A stretch of DNA of 55,478 bases from Planktotalea sp. (GTDB lineage Bacteria; Pseudomonadota; Alphaproteobacteria; Rhodobacterales; Rhodobacteraceae): NCBI RefSeq assembly GCF_018607995.1, contig NZ_JABBAL010000001.1, positions 1-55,478 of the forward strand, given 5' to 3'. Positions 18,729-29,616 of this stretch are shown here, in pieces. The notes beneath the pieces are model-generated. The model did not search any database. It was not told the origin of the DNA and saw nothing but the letters and a program-made list of their open reading frames with translations. A program made the translations under genes and the position numbers. Within the stretch, counting starts at the first letter, position 1. Each line of letters begins with the position of its first letter.

Positions 18729-19874
18729 ATGTCAAAACGAGACTATTACGACGTCCTAGGCATCGCCAAAGGTGCATCCGCGGATGAGATCAAGAAGGGC
18801 TATCGCAAGAAAGCAAAAGAACTTCACCCCGATCGCAACTCAGACAATCCAAAAGCTGAAGAGCAATTCAAAGAGGCTAATGAAGCCCACGAAGTCCTGA
18901 AAGACCCCGAAAAGAAGGCGGCGTACGATCGCTATGGTCATGCGGCCTTTGAGGGTGGCATGGGCGGCGGCGGTCGACCTGGTGGCGGGCAAGGTGATTT
19001 CAGCTCTGCTTTCTCTGATGTTTTCGACGATCTGTTTGGCGATTTCATGGGTGGCCAACGCAGCGGTGGCGGTGGTCGAAACCGTGCGGCTCGTGGCTCG
19101 GACTTGCGTTTCAACCTACGTGTTTCGCTGGAAGAAGCTTTCGCTGGACTGCAGAAGACAATCAACGTTCCGACTGCTGTGAATTGTTCCAGCTGTGAGG
19201 GCACAGGCGCGGATGGCGGCGTAGAGCCGACGAATTGCCCCACATGCTCCGGCATTGGTAAGGTCCGCGCACAGCAGGGTTTCTTTACGGTTGAACGCAC
19301 ATGCCCAACCTGTTCCGGCATGGGTCAAATCATCAAGAACCCATGTAACTCCTGCTCTGGCCAAGGCCGTGTTGAGAAAGAGCGCGCCCTAAGCGTGAAC
19401 ATTCCGGCGGGCGTTGAAACAGGCACACGCATTCGTCTTTCCGGCGAAGGCGAAGCAGGAGTGCGCGGTGGTCCGTCCGGCGATCTCTACATTTTTATCG
19501 AAGTGAACAAGCACAAACTGTTTGAACGAGATGGTGTGAACCTGTTCTGCAATGTTCCTGTCTCCATGTCCTCTGCGGCGCTGGGTGGTGATATTGAAGT
19601 GCCAACTATTGATGGGGGACGCAGCCGCGTGAAGATCCCAGCGGGTAGCCAATCTGGCCGTCAAATGCGTTTGCGTAGCAAAGGTATGCCAGCCCTTCGT
19701 GGTGGGGGCGCAGGTGATATGTTCATCGAACTTGCTGTGGAAACGCCTGTGAACCTGACCAGCCGTCAGAAAGAATTGCTAAAGGAATTTGAAGACCTCT
19801 CCGAGGACAACAACCCTGAAAGCAAAAGCTTTTTCTCTTCCGTGAAATCCTTTTGGGATAGCATGAAGGGCTAA
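18729..19874 (+). CDS. dnaJ: Chaperone protein DnaJ (Hsp40)
   Basis: Co-chaperone that delivers substrates to DnaK and stimulates its ATPase. The J domain (about 1-70) has the essential HPD in LHPDRNS. A Gly-rich linker, the zinc-binding domain with [30 protein letters not shown] and [10 protein letters not shown], and the C-terminal substrate domains follow. The ATG at 18729 gives the standard [11 protein letters not shown] start with an AGGA eight bases upstream; an ATG at 18702 lies in the preceding hairpin region. The 381 residues are normal. Confidence 0.98.
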   Translation: MSKRDYYDVLGIAKGASADEIKKGYRKKAKELHPDRNSDNPKAEEQFKEANEAHEVLKDPEKKAAYDRYGHAAFEGGMGGGGRPGGGQGDFSSAFSDVFDDLFGDFMGGQRSGGGGRNRAARGSDLRFNLRVSLEEAFAGLQKTINVPTAVNCSSCEGTGADGGVEPTNCPTCSGIGKVRAQQGFFTVERTCPTCSGMGQIIKNPCNSCSGQGRVEKERALSVNIPAGVETGTRIRLSGEGEAGVRGGPSGDLYIFIEVNKHKLFERDGVNLFCNVPVSMSSAALGGDIEVPTIDGGRSRVKIPAGSQSGRQMRLRSKGMPALRGGGAGDMFIELAVETPVNLTSRQKELLKEFEDLSEDNNPESKSFFSSVKSFWDSMKG

Positions 19875-19895
19875 AGCACGACACATCTAAATCTT

Positions 19896-19928
19896 AGTCC
19901 GGCCAGCCACGCTGCGCCGGACTTTTTT
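19896..19928 (+). terminator. Rho-independent terminator after dnaJ
   Basis: AGTCCGGC (19896-19903) pairs with GCCGGACT (19916-19923), followed by a T run to 19928. It lies 21 bases after the dnaJ stop and closes the dnaK-dnaJ unit. Confidence 0.85.
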
Positions 19929-20144
19929 GTACAGTTAATTAAAAAATTGTCGAATCGGCTGATCAAAGTCAGCATGGGCATTCAACACACACAGTTTTCC
20001 GATATATCCGCCCCCGCCTTCAGTCTGCGCCTTGCCGATAAAACAGGCCGCGAACGCCTTGGGCTCTCTGATAGCAATCTTCGCGATAAACACGTAGCCT
20101 TTTGCGTGAGCGTTTTCAAGACCATGGCACCGAACACCTAAGCG

Positions 20145-20558
20145 GTACGGAGATGCTGGATCTAAAGCCCGTATCGCTCATCTTCCTCTGATCTCTAGCT
20201 GGGACGCTGTACTGACTTACTGCCACACTAACCTCGCGCATAAAAAACAGAAGAATTCCACGTTCTTTTCCTAGATCGCCGCAATATGCTGGTCGCTGAT
20301 GAGACTTTAGGCGTGGGCACAGTTGATCATGTTCCCGCCTATCCCCGCGAGGTGCTAAAGCGCGCGTTAGAACTCAATTCCTGCGCCATCATCCTCGTAC
20401 ACAACCATCCCTCGGGCGATCCGAGCCCATCACCCAGCGACGTAGAAATGACCAAGCTCATCAAACAGGCTGCTGACAGCCTGTTGATCACGTTGCACGA
20501 TCATCTGATTATCGGTGCAACTGGCGAGTCGAGCTTTGTCAGCGAAGGGCTGCTTTAG
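20145..20558 (+). pseudogene. radC: RadC-family JAB/MPN-domain protein, remnant with frameshift
   Basis: The 3' part is a clear RadC JAB domain: [19 protein letters not shown], then the metal-binding [12 protein letters not shown] with the later Asp, ending [11 protein letters not shown]. The upstream frame reads RYGDAGSKARIAHLPLISSWDAVLTY and TNLAHKK, then slips in an A run near 20250 before [12 protein letters not shown]. The helix-hairpin-helix N-terminal half of RadC cannot be found. The open frame at 19947-20141 may be part of the same relic, but I could not match it. The gene is incomplete and frameshifted, hence dead. Confidence 0.8.
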
Positions 20559-22117
20559 CGCACCCAAACCTCCACACGGCGATTGACCTGCCGACCCCAT
20601 GCGCTGTCATCACAGGCCATGGGAAGCGCTTCGCCAAATGCTTCGACTGAAATGTTTAGCTCGCTCAGATCTACGGTTTCTACGGCTTTCTTTACGGCGG
20701 CTAAAACAGAATTGGCGCGCCGTAGCCCAATTATTTTATTGCCATCTGCCGGACCCTGCCCATCACTAAAGCCGACAAATGTGACCGAACGTTCGTCATA
20801 AACACCCACCTCAATCGCGCGGGCAAGTTGCTGCACATTGGACAAGGATTGTGCATCCAGCGCGCTTGAACCTGCACGAAACCTAAAAGATGTGCTGAGA
20901 CGCTTCATCGGACTGAGCACTTTAACCAAGCGTTTCACATCGGTCAGGTTAATCTCCGTTCCAATCAATGAAATTGCATTGGCAAAACGATCGCCCTGCT
21001 GGTTGATCGACAATTCTTCCGGCGCTTGATCTACAAAACCAGCGCGACGGATCACAATCTGCGCAGAGGGCGAGCGAGTGAATGTCAAAAATTCGCGGGC
21101 CAATTTGGGTAAGCGACGCGCAGGAATGTAGAGAAACATTGGTACGGTTAGCGGATAGTCCTCAGTCTTGATCGTCACACGACCCGCACGCAGGGAAAAT
21201 CCGCACGTGCCTGTCAGCACCAAAACATCTGCATTACCTGTTTCGGAGTAGCTTGAAATTCCTATAGCAAAAGGATCGTCTGTCACAGCTTTGATCAGTG
21301 CATTATTCGTTGCGTGTCGCATAATATTGCTATCCAGAACCAAAGCGGCAGGCGCCATCAAGCGATCTTGAACTGCTTGGGATAGACCAGACTTAGGATC
21401 GCGCAGATGCATAGAGATTGGTGCATCAGGCCCGCCCAAGTCTTTCCAATTTGTCACACGACCCGCAAAAACTCGCGCGAGCGTTGCAGGCGAAATCGCA
21501 TCAACCGGATTGCCGGGCGCAGTGATCGGCACCATCGCATCCAGCGCCAGCACGCGGCTTCGGTTGGGGCCACGCAAATCGCCTAGCCCTGCTTCATTCG
21601 CGCGTCTGTTCTCGGTTAAGCGAATCTCGCGCAGCGACATCACTATGTCCGCTTCATCCGCCAAAAGATCGGCAAAGCCCTCATCCGTGTTCGTCACCTG
21701 AAATATGAAGCGACCCAACAGCGCGCCGTCTTTTTTGTAGCGCAATGTGTAAACGAAGTGGATTGCGTCTTTGCGTTCCCGTTCAGCCACATACCCATGT
21801 CGCAGCGCAAAGCCTTCAATTAGCGCAGGCATCAAGACCTCACCAATCTTTGCAGAACCAGACACAGAGAGCTCTGCCACGTAATTCAGCAAATCAGGGC
21901 ACGCGGAGCCCGCGCAATTCACGCCGGAACCATCAACCGTCAACTCACCATAGACTGTTTCAACACGGTAGAATTTACCGTCGAATCCCAAAAGAGTGCC
22001 ATTCACCTCGACAGAGCCATCAGGCGACGTCAACGTCACATCCTGGGCCATAAGCGGAGCAGTTACCATACAAACAAAAAATGCGGCGAGGTACGCCGCA
22101 CGTTGCAATAACATCAA
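20555..22117 (-). CDS. Phosphate-type substrate-binding domain fused to OmpA peptidoglycan-binding domain
   Basis: A secreted 520-residue fusion. A signal peptide (about 1-24, ending PLMAQD) is followed by a PstS-like periplasmic binding domain (about 90-350, with [17 protein letters not shown] and [12 protein letters not shown]) and a C-terminal OmpA-like domain (about 395-520, with [16 protein letters not shown] and a final NRRVEVWVR). It probably binds an anion in the periplasm while tethered to peptidoglycan. No transporter genes are adjacent, so sensing or storage is as likely as uptake. Its 3' end meets radC. It is intact while the gene just upstream is broken. Confidence 0.85.
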   Translation of the reverse strand: MMLLQRAAYLAAFFVCMVTAPLMAQDVTLTSPDGSVEVNGTLLGFDGKFYRVETVYGELTVDGSGVNCAGSACPDLLNYVAELSVSGSAKIGEVLMPALIEGFALRHGYVAERERKDAIHFVYTLRYKKDGALLGRFIFQVTNTDEGFADLLADEADIVMSLREIRLTENRRANEAGLGDLRGPNRSRVLALDAMVPITAPGNPVDAISPATLARVFAGRVTNWKDLGGPDAPISMHLRDPKSGLSQAVQDRLMAPAALVLDSNIMRHATNNALIKAVTDDPFAIGISSYSETGNADVLVLTGTCGFSLRAGRVTIKTEDYPLTVPMFLYIPARRLPKLAREFLTFTRSPSAQIVIRRAGFVDQAPEELSINQQGDRFANAISLIGTEINLTDVKRLVKVLSPMKRLSTSFRFRAGSSALDAQSLSNVQQLARAIEVGVYDERSVTFVGFSDGQGPADGNKIIGLRRANSVLAAVKKAVETVDLSELNISVEAFGEALPMACDDSAWGRQVNRRVEVWVR

Positions 22118-22143
22118 TCAACAGCCTCGAAGTGTTGCGCGCT

Positions 22144-22830
22144 TAGTTACGCGCAACTTTCAAGTCTTGTATCAGGTTTCCCAGCACCAGAAAATCACCA
22201 ACTGCATCACAAGATAGAATTGAAGCGTCAGATCTTGCACTTTCATCTTGCCAGCACGGCTGACTTCAAGGGTTTGCGCTTCGATGCGCAAACAAAAATT
22301 GGCTACAGTCACGTTTGCATCAACAGAAACATGCACATCGCCCATCGTTTTGGAGGTGCTTGTCGGGAACGTATAGACTTCGGCAACCAATGCTTGGCCT
22401 TGCTCGTAATCGCCCGAAACTGTGACAAATCCGCCAACACCTTTGGCCGCATCGCTGACACTCCTCTTGGAGTCCACATTCACGTGACCTTCGTCGCGAT
22501 AGTCTGCGCCGAATTCGAAAGCGTTAATGTGCAACTGGCTCTTTGCTTTTGATTGCACAACCATACGGTCGTAAAACTCTAGAGACGGTACTTTTATATC
22601 AGCAAGCGCACCCTCACCATTCACAAATGCAACAATGATAACCGCATTTTCAGACAAAGCCGGAATGCTAAGATCGAGGTTGCCGTCTGCATCCGTCGCA
22701 TGTGTGAACATCATGCCATTATGGTGGAACGTCACGCGCTCATTCGGATAGCAGTTTGCTGTCAAAGTCACAAACCAAAGGCGCACGTACACGCACAGTG
22801 TTTGTTAAACAAGCAGCTAGCCTAAGCAAT
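22144..22830 (-). pseudogene. Unidentified gene upstream of the OmpA fusion, with two frameshifts
   Basis: I do not recognise the family. The main frame reads VTFHHNGMMFTHATDADGN, then FEFGADYRDEGHV and LVAEVYTFPTSTSK, a beta-rich secreted-looking protein. Near 22215 the sense shifts: the other frame continues CDAVGDFLVLGNLIQDLKV to a TAA at 22144, replacing a nonsensical YLVMQLVIFWCW tail. Near 22735 the N-terminal part reads better in a third frame (NTVRVRAPLVCDFDSKLL). The stop lies 27 bases from the OmpA-fusion start, so the two were probably one operon. Confidence 0.6.
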
Positions 22831-23170
22831 TACTGAGTGTCAGCTGCGTAGACGTTGCTGCGCCCCTGTTTCGCAGTCAGAAAGGGGGCACTTTAGTGCA
22901 AATACAATGTGTCAGCTGTTCCTCAACATATTCCACGCATGTGGGCTGCAAGGTGCCAGCAGTCACAGTCCTCGCAGGACATTCATCACATGACTTGCTA
23001 ACAAAGGTATAGGCATACGTGTGCTAGCAGAACTTGCTGGACACAGTTCAATCGCAGTTACTCAAAGATATATAAACGTAAACGATGAGCAGTTGGCAAA
23101 CGCTGTAGAATTGCTTTGATGAGGACATTGCTTTAGTGTCTTATTGGTACTTCATATATTGGATATAATT
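22831..23170. other. Gene-free region beside the small lipoprotein
   Basis: About 340 bases with no credible gene. GTGTCAGCTG occurs twice as a direct repeat (22837-22846 and 22909-22918). A TATAAT (23164-23169) lies just before the lipoprotein ATG, too close to act as its promoter unless the message is leaderless. Base composition looks more A+T-rich than the core genes. It may be the outer edge of the old element that carried the recombinase at 23317-24616. Confidence 0.4.
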
Positions 23171-23281
23171 ATGCGTAAAATAAGCTCACTACTCATCCTC
23201 TGCGGCGTAATCGCTGTGTCGGCTTGTACTCCACCAACCACAACAATGGTTGAGCCAGAGATTACCAGCAACAAGCTGTAA
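23171..23281 (+). CDS. Small lipoprotein, 36 residues
   Basis: Starts MRKISSLLILCGVIAVSAC, a textbook lipoprotein signal with lipobox VSAC and Cys19 as the lipidation site. The mature part is only 18 residues (CTPPTTTMVEPEITSNKL). A perfect terminator begins nine bases after its TAA, which supports a real short transcript. Upstream only a weak GGA lies before the ATG. Comparable tiny lipoproteins in other bacteria include entericidins and phage lysis or exclusion lipoproteins, but no such match can be claimed. It is convergent with the dead recombinase and may belong to the same inserted DNA. Confidence 0.65.
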   Translation: MRKISSLLILCGVIAVSACTPPTTTMVEPEITSNKL

Positions 23282-23287
23282 ACTTTA

Positions 23288-23315
23288 AAAGGGTAGGCTC
23301 AAACCTACCCTTTTT
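23288..23315 (+). terminator. Terminator after the small lipoprotein, usable in both directions
   Basis: GGGTAGG (23291-23297) pairs with CCTACCC (23304-23310) over a six-base loop. It is flanked by AAAA on the left and TTTTT on the right, so it can stop both the lipoprotein transcript and the opposing recombinase transcript. Confidence 0.85.
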
Positions 23316-23316
23316 A

Positions 23317-24616
23317 TCCACCTACCTTCGTTGCAAGTTCTTGTGCAGTTGCATGCTTGCCATAATAGCTCTCAATAATCAGAACACGCGTGCCCATGTT
23401 ACGTGCAATATCAAACACATTAACCTTGCCATGCCGCAGCATCTGCACAGCGTAAAAGCGCCTTAGGCTGTAGAGCGTGTACTTCTCACCGTCAGCATTG
23501 TGCGTGATATTTTCACGCTTGGGAACTTCGTTAAATTGATCAATTAGAGTGATGATCTTGTTGCCATCTGGCATACGAAATAGTCAATCGTCGTGTTGCG
23601 CTGTTTTACGGCTGTGTTGTTTGGCGCCTACTGCAGCTGTCCATGCCCACTCTTCTTGCCACTTCTGGTTACGCTCCAGTGTGCGTTCAACATACCTAGC
23701 TGCGTTAGCACGTGGGATAACGTAACGCTTGCCCGTCTTACCCTTCACATTAAATGAGTAGTTTGCTCTGCCACGTTCATCTGTAAACCGTTCTAAGTCA
23801 TTCACACACGTTATTGGCTTCGCCTACACGCATGCCGCTGTTGGTAAGGACAAGCACATAGTCTCGCAGTAGCTCACGTGTATAACGCTTACGAGCGTTG
23901 TCTTTCTCTTCATGCATCCAGCGCCTTATGCCTTTGTACAGCACGCTGTACTCTCGCAGTGTAAACTGCTGGGCGTGTTTTGGTGCGCTGTGCTTTGTGT
24001 CTAAACGTGGGCGTTGGTTTATTGCCTCTATAGCCACGTTCTTGTGCAAACTTCAGCACAGTGAGTGCAAAAGTAGTTTCCCACTCAAGTGTTTTGTCTG
24101 CTGGATTTAGGCTGTGGTTCTTTGGACGTTTATCTTTGGGCATGCGATGATAGTCATCACATCGCCAATCCAGATAGTCACGCAGCAATTCTTTATCTAC
24201 CTTATCAACTGGCTTCTTGCCACAGTACTCATGCCAAAACTTACTCACACGCCGTATCTGGCGTAGCATGTAATCACTTGTTTGCTGCTGATTGGCTTTG
24301 TTGTTGTGCGGATAAGTGCCACGTGCATTCTAGTTCTCACGCAGTCGTTCATACTCATTAAGCACATCACTGAAACGTTTAATCTGCAGTGGTAGCTGTG
24401 AAACTCTAACTCGTAGTGCGCACGTACTGCCAACTCACGTGCCTTAGCCAAGTCGCGTGTCTTCAAACTTTTGTAGATGTACTGACGATTACCTTTGTAC
24501 AATCGCACTTGGAAAACGCCATTGCGAGTGAACAACAGCACTTTGCCATCCAATATCTTTTCTTCAAACTCAGCGTAAGTTTTGTCTAACGACCTATACA
24601 AAATTAGTATTTGCAT
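23317..24616 (-). pseudogene. Second tyrosine recombinase, shattered into five frames
   Basis: Collinear pieces on the reverse strand rebuild one integrase of about 430 codons. The N-terminal arm reads GKVLLFTRNGVFQVRLYKGN and SLKTRDLAKARELAVRAHYE. The core-binding part reads MLRQIRRVSKFWHEYCGKKP and DYLDWRCDDYHRMP. The first catalytic box reads DYVLVLTNSGMRVGEANNV. Then come GKTGKRYVIPRANAARYVER and finally SLRRFYAVQM and YYGKHATAQELA, which carry the second box and the tyrosine. Frameshifts separate every piece. It lies 48 bases from secA, pointing away from it, and marks the site of an old insertion. Confidence 0.85.
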
Positions 24617-24663
24617 AACATTTTATGCAGTTCAATTAGGCACTAAGTCATTGAAATAATTTA

Positions 24664-27366
24664 TTAAGTTAAGCGCCCGTGGCAGTGCTTGAATTTCTTG
24701 CCGGACCCGCAAGGGCAGGGATCGTTACGACCTGGATTGCCCCAAGTCGAGCTGTCCGTTTCATCAAAGCCTGCGACCTCAGGCTCAGGCGCTTGAGAGG
24801 TTTCCGCAAAGGCCTCAACACCCGCTTCTTGCAACATCTCTTGCTGTGCCTGAATTTCGGCCAGCATCTCTGCCTGTTCTTCCTCAGTCATCGGGCGCAC
24901 TTGGCCAAGCTTTTGCGTCACTTCCGTGCGCAAGCTATCAAGCATGCTCTCAAACAGCTGGAAGCTTTCGTTCTTATACTCGTTCAGTGGATCACGCTGC
25001 GCGTAGCCACGGAAGCCCACAACCGAACGAAGGTGCTCAAGCGTTACAAGATGTTCACGCCATTTGCCATCGATGGTCTGCAAGAGCATCTGCTTTTCGA
25101 TCTGACGCATGTTGTCAGTACCGAAGGCCGCAACCTTTTGCGCAATCGCTTCGTCCGCTGCTTTTTCCAGACGCTCACGGATCACATCGTCATCCGCACC
25201 CTCTTCAATACCCCAGTCTTGAACGGGCACGTCGATGTTCACGGCCTCGGCAGCAGCGCCGTGCAGACCTTCCATGTCCCACTGATCCGCATAGGATTTT
25301 GGTGGCATGTATTGATCAATCAGATCGTCAATCACCTGATAACGCATGTCTTGCGTGATCTCGGACACATCCTCCGCTTCCATAATCTCGCGGCGTTGGC
25401 CAAAGATCACTTTACGTTGATCGTTCATCACATCGTCGAACTTCAACAACTGCTTACGAATGTCAAAGTTGCGGCCTTCAACCTTCGCCTGCGCGCGTTC
25501 TAGGGATTTGTTGACCCACGGATGCACAATCGCTTCGCCTTCTTTCATGCCAAGCGTGTTCAGCACCTTGTCCAAACGCTCCGACCCAAAAATGCGCATC
25601 AGATCGTCATCAAGCGATAGGAAGAACGCAGAGCGACCAGGATCACCCTGACGACCCGCGCGACCACGCAGCTGGTTATCGATGCGACGGCTCTCGTGGC
25701 GCTCGGTCGCGATAATATAAAGACCACCCGCGTCGAGCACCTTTTGACGCCATGTCTGATGCTCTTCCTCAATGCGTGCGCGCACGGCTTCTGGATCTGC
25801 AGCCGGCTCTGCGGCCAATGCTTCCATCACCTTCAGATCAACGTTGCCGCCAAGCTGAATGTCTGTGCCCCGACCCGCCATGTTCGTCGCAATTGTGATA
25901 GCGCCAAGCTTGCCCGCGTCTCCCACAATCTGCGCTTCTTGCTCGTGCTGACGCGCGTTCAAAACGTTATGCGGTAAGCCCGCTTCTTTCAGCATGTTGG
26001 ACAGGAATTCAGATTTATCAATCGAGGTTGTGCCCACGAGACACGGCTGACCCTTCTCATGCGCTTCTTTTACGATGTTAACGATCTCGTCGTATTTCTC
26101 TTTGGCCGTGCGGAACACCTTATCATGCTCATCAACACGCGCGATGGGACGGTTCGTTGGAACCTCGACCACGCCAAGGCCATAGATCTCAGCGAATTCT
26201 TCCGCTTCGGTCATCGCCGTTCCAGTCATGCCGGACAATTTGTTATACAAGCGGAAGTAGTTCTGGAACGTAACAGAGGCGAGCGTGACGTTTTCTGGCT
26301 GAATAGGGCAGCCTTCCTTCGCTTCAATCGCTTGGTGCAGACCATCAGACAAACGGCGACCCGACATCATACGACCGGTGAATTCGTCAATCAGAACGAC
26401 TTCGCCGTCGCGCACGATGTACTCTTTATCTTTCTCAAACAGCTTGTGTGCGCGCAAACCTTGGTTCACATGATGCACCAGTGTCGTGCTTTCAGGATCG
26501 TAAAGCGTCGCACCTTCTTCCAGTAGACTCTTCTCAAGCAAGAGCTGCTCAAGGAACTCGTTGCCGTCTTCCGTGTAAGACACGTTGCGGGTTTTTTCGT
26601 CGAGCTCGAAATGCTCGTCGGTCAATTCAGGGATGACCAAATCAATCGCCATATAAAGCTCTGAACGGTCCGCCGCAGGGCCAGAAATAATAAGCGGTGT
26701 ACGAGCTTCATCGATGAGGATCGAATCCACCTCGTCAACAATCGCGAAGTTATGCTCGCGCTGGTACATTTGGCTTAACTCAGATTTCATATTGTCGCGC
26801 AGATAGTCAAAACCCAGCTCATTGTTCGTGGCGTATGTCACATCACAGGCATAGGCTGCCTTCTTTTCTGCTTCATCTTGGTTAGGATAGATCACGCCGG
26901 TGGTCATGCCCAAGGCGCCGAACACCTTACTCATCCATTCCGCGTCTCGTTTTGCGAGGTAGTCGTTCACCGTCACAACGTGCACACCCTTGCCCGTCAA
27001 TGCGTTGAGGTACGCAGGCAGGGTCGCAACAAGGGTCTTACCCTCGCCTGTTTTCATCTCAGAAATATTGCCTTGATGCAGGAAGATACCGCCCATGAGC
27101 TGTGTATCGAATGCGCGCAAACCAAGCGCACGGCGCGCGCCCTCACGACAGTTGGCAAAGGCTTCTGGAAGCAGGTCATCAAGGCTCTCGCCTTCCACCG
27201 CACGTTTTGCCAGCTCTTCGGTCTTTTGTTTGAGACCCTCATCGGTGAGCTTTTCGAAATCAGGTTCCAGCGCGTTGATTTTTTCAACGATCGGGCGCGT
27301 GGCCTTCACTTTGCGATCATTCGGCGTTCCGAAGATCTTTTTCGTGATTTTTCCAAGTCCTAGCAT
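24664..27366 (-). CDS. secA: Preprotein translocase ATPase SecA
   Basis: Motor that pushes unfolded secretory proteins through SecYEG. The 900 residues are complete: Walker [16 protein letters not shown]-type [48 protein letters not shown] and the C-terminal zinc-binding, SecB-contacting [14 protein letters not shown]. It is divergent from ppiC across a 174-base gap that must hold both promoters. The reverse-strand frames within it are shadows. Confidence 0.99.
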   Translation of the reverse strand: MLGLGKITKKIFGTPNDRKVKATRPIVEKINALEPDFEKLTDEGLKQKTEELAKRAVEGESLDDLLPEAFANCREGARRALGLRAFDTQLMGGIFLHQGNISEMKTGEGKTLVATLPAYLNALTGKGVHVVTVNDYLAKRDAEWMSKVFGALGMTTGVIYPNQDEAEKKAAYACDVTYATNNELGFDYLRDNMKSELSQMYQREHNFAIVDEVDSILIDEARTPLIISGPAADRSELYMAIDLVIPELTDEHFELDEKTRNVSYTEDGNEFLEQLLLEKSLLEEGATLYDPESTTLVHHVNQGLRAHKLFEKDKEYIVRDGEVVLIDEFTGRMMSGRRLSDGLHQAIEAKEGCPIQPENVTLASVTFQNYFRLYNKLSGMTGTAMTEAEEFAEIYGLGVVEVPTNRPIARVDEHDKVFRTAKEKYDEIVNIVKEAHEKGQPCLVGTTSIDKSEFLSNMLKEAGLPHNVLNARQHEQEAQIVGDAGKLGAITIATNMAGRGTDIQLGGNVDLKVMEALAAEPAADPEAVRARIEEEHQTWRQKVLDAGGLYIIATERHESRRIDNQLRGRAGRQGDPGRSAFFLSLDDDLMRIFGSERLDKVLNTLGMKEGEAIVHPWVNKSLERAQAKVEGRNFDIRKQLLKFDDVMNDQRKVIFGQRREIMEAEDVSEITQDMRYQVIDDLIDQYMPPKSYADQWDMEGLHGAAAEAVNIDVPVQDWGIEEGADDDVIRERLEKAADEAIAQKVAAFGTDNMRQIEKQMLLQTIDGKWREHLVTLEHLRSVVGFRGYAQRDPLNEYKNESFQLFESMLDSLRTEVTQKLGQVRPMTEEEQAEMLAEIQAQQEMLQEAGVEAFAETSQAPEPEVAGFDETDSSTWGNPGRNDPCPCGSGKKFKHCHGRLT

Positions 27367-27540
27367 CTGCGCTCATCCATCCTTGACGTCTTTGTGCTCA
27401 GGCTCCGCTTGCTCGCCTTGCACGCAACCCATAGATAAAGGGGTGAAGACGGCCCGAACCATGGCCTTAAAGCGATGTAAGGGGCAGGTATGCCAGTGTC
27501 AACGGCGCGCACGAATCGCGCAATAAACAAGGAATAAGCG

Positions 27541-28386
27541 ATGTTAAAACACACCCCATTTTTGGCCTCTGTGGCTGCTGTCACGCTGCTGGCGCTCCCA
27601 CTTTCTGCGGAAACTGGCATTGATCAGGTTGTCGCTACGGTAAACGGCACAGATATCACGATGGGTCACATGATCGTGGTGCGCTCTGGCTTGCCAGATC
27701 AGTATCGCAATTTGCCGGATGATGTGTTGTTCAAAGGCATCCTGGATCAGGTCATCCAGCAAACGATTTTGGCGGCGCAAGCTGGGAGTGGCACGCCTGA
27801 TCGCGTGCGCCTCGCGCTAGAAAACGAACGTCGTGCTTTGATGGCGGCAGAGCATATGGATGTCGTACTCGCAGATGCGGTGACAGAAGATGCTGTCGCT
27901 GCAGCCTACGAAAAAACCTACGCAGGTGCCGCGCCAGAACGTGAATTCGACGCCTCACATATTCTTGTCGAAACCAAAGACGAGGCCAAAGCACTGGTCA
28001 CAGAACTAGATGGCGGCGCAGATTTCGTAGAGCTGGCCAAGGAAAAGTCCACAGGTCCCTCAGGTCCACGTGGTGGAGCTTTGGGATGGTTTGGCACAGG
28101 TCAGATGGTGCCGGAGTTCGAAAATGCCGTAAAAGACATGGAGGTTGGCGCAGTCTCTGCCCCGATTAAAACGCAGTTTGGCTGGCACGTGATCAAACTT
28201 AATGACACGCGCTCCAAAGATGCGCCAAAGCTTGAGGACGTGCGCGCAGATCTAGAACAGCAAGTGCGCATGGAAACCGTTGACGCCTACATTACGAAGT
28301 TGACGGAAGGTGCCACAATTTCTAAGACGCCTGCGACAGACATCGATATGTCCAAGCTTAGCGACCTCTCACTTCTGGAGAAATAA
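27541..28386 (+). CDS. Periplasmic parvulin-type peptidyl-prolyl isomerase
   Basis: Speeds proline isomerisation in secreted and outer-membrane proteins. A signal peptide (about 1-22, ending LPLSAET) precedes an N-terminal helical chaperone part and a parvulin domain (about 135-230) with ASHILVETKDEAK, GGALGWFGTGQMVPEFE and TQFGWHVIKL. The 281 residues match PpiC/SurA-like proteins of alphaproteobacteria. argJ starts four bases after its stop, and secA lies divergent; pairing of a folding factor with secA is logical. Confidence 0.93.
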   Translation: MLKHTPFLASVAAVTLLALPLSAETGIDQVVATVNGTDITMGHMIVVRSGLPDQYRNLPDDVLFKGILDQVIQQTILAAQAGSGTPDRVRLALENERRALMAAEHMDVVLADAVTEDAVAAAYEKTYAGAAPEREFDASHILVETKDEAKALVTELDGGADFVELAKEKSTGPSGPRGGALGWFGTGQMVPEFENAVKDMEVGAVSAPIKTQFGWHVIKLNDTRSKDAPKLEDVRADLEQQVRMETVDAYITKLTEGATISKTPATDIDMSKLSDLSLLEK

Positions 28387-28389
28387 GTC

Positions 28390-29616
28390 ATGGCAGACAC
28401 GCCGCCCCGCTCCCCCCTTGCGCCAGAGCAATTTCCCAATTTGCCACTGATTGGTGGCGTGTCTTTTGCCGCTGCCGCAGCGGGGGTAAAATATCAAGGC
28501 CGCACCGATGTCATGCTCGCGCAAATCGCGCCAGGCAGTGCTGTGGCTGGCGTGTTCACCAAATCCTCAACGCGTGCAGCACCTGTGCTAGACTGTCAGA
28601 CAAAGATCAGCCTCGACAGTGACGCTGGCGCTGCAATCATCGTGAATTCTGGCAATGCCAACGCGTTTACCGGGAAGAACGGAATTGAAGCGACGCAGGC
28701 CGTCACTGACGCTGTTGCTGATGCGCTCGACCTTCCTGAAACGCGGGTGTTTTCCTCTTCCACTGGCGTTATAGGCGAACCCCTTCCCCACGATCGGATC
28801 ACCGCGAAGATCATCGAGCTGAAAGCGGCACTAGATGAGAGCGCGATTGAAGCCGCCGCCGAAGCAATCCGAACAACTGATACTTTCGCCAAAGGTGCTG
28901 GCGCACAAATTGAGGTGAACGGAAAAACCGTCTCTATCGCGGGCATTGCCAAAGGGTCAGGCATGATCGCACCGGACATGGCGACGATGCTTGTCTACGT
29001 TTTCACAGACGCCAAGATTGCACGCGAAGACTTGCAGGCCATAGTGTCCGAATTGAATGAAATCACCTTCAATTCGATCACAGTCGATAGCGACACCTCC
29101 ACGTCAGATTCTTTTTTGATTGCCGCAACTGGCGGATCTGATGTTGATGTAACGGACAGCACAGCTTTCAAAGTCGCACTTCACGGGGTGATGAAAGATC
29201 TCGCATTGCAGGTTGTCCGCGACGGTGAGGGCGCGACGAAACTTGTCGAAATTCAGATCACTGGCGCGCAAAGCGATGCGGATGCGCGTACACACGGCCT
29301 CGCGGTTGCAAACTCACCCTTGGTCAAAACCGCAATCGCTGGCGAAGATCCAAACTGGGGTCGCGTTGTAATGGCAATCGGAAAATCTGGCGCAGCCGCG
29401 GATCGCGATTTGCTCAGTATTTCTTTTGGCGATGTGTTGGTCGCTGATAAAGGTTGGGTAAGCCCTGACTACAAAGAAGAGGATGGCGCTGCATACATGA
29501 CCCAATCCGAATTAGTGATCGCTGTGGATCTAGGGCTAGGCATCGGCAAGAGCACCGTTTGGACCTGCGATCTTACTCACGGCTACATCACTATCAACGC
29601 GGATTATCGGTCATGA
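28390..29616 (+). CDS. argJ: Bifunctional glutamate N-acetyltransferase / N-acetylglutamate synthase ArgJ
   Basis: Recycles the acetyl group from N-acetylornithine to glutamate in cyclic arginine synthesis. The protein is made as a precursor that cuts itself between Ala198 and Thr199 in PDMATMLVYVF; the new N-terminal Thr is the nucleophile. Further motifs are NSGNANAFTG, KGSGMIAPD and GEDPNWGRV. Length 408 is normal. It sits in a ppiC-argJ-mutT operon, with the mutT start overlapping its stop (ATGA). Confidence 0.97.
   Translation: MADTPPRSPLAPEQFPNLPLIGGVSFAAAAAGVKYQGRTDVMLAQIAPGSAVAGVFTKSSTRAAPVLDCQTKISLDSDAGAAIIVNSGNANAFTGKNGIEATQAVTDAVADALDLPETRVFSSSTGVIGEPLPHDRITAKIIELKAALDESAIEAAAEAIRTTDTFAKGAGAQIEVNGKTVSIAGIAKGSGMIAPDMATMLVYVFTDAKIAREDLQAIVSELNEITFNSITVDSDTSTSDSFLIAATGGSDVDVTDSTAFKVALHGVMKDLALQVVRDGEGATKLVEIQITGAQSDADARTHGLAVANSPLVKTAIAGEDPNWGRVVMAIGKSGAAADRDLLSISFGDVLVADKGWVSPDYKEEDGAAYMTQSELVIAVDLGLGIGKSTVWTCDLTHGYITINADYRS

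Noticed and set aside
23144..23169. Promoter TTGGTA / TATAAT right before the small lipoprotein
   Set aside because: The spacer is only 14 bases and the -10 abuts the ATG; a leaderless message would be needed.
24679..27363. Several forward frames opposite secA
   Set aside because: All are shadows of the SecA coding frame.
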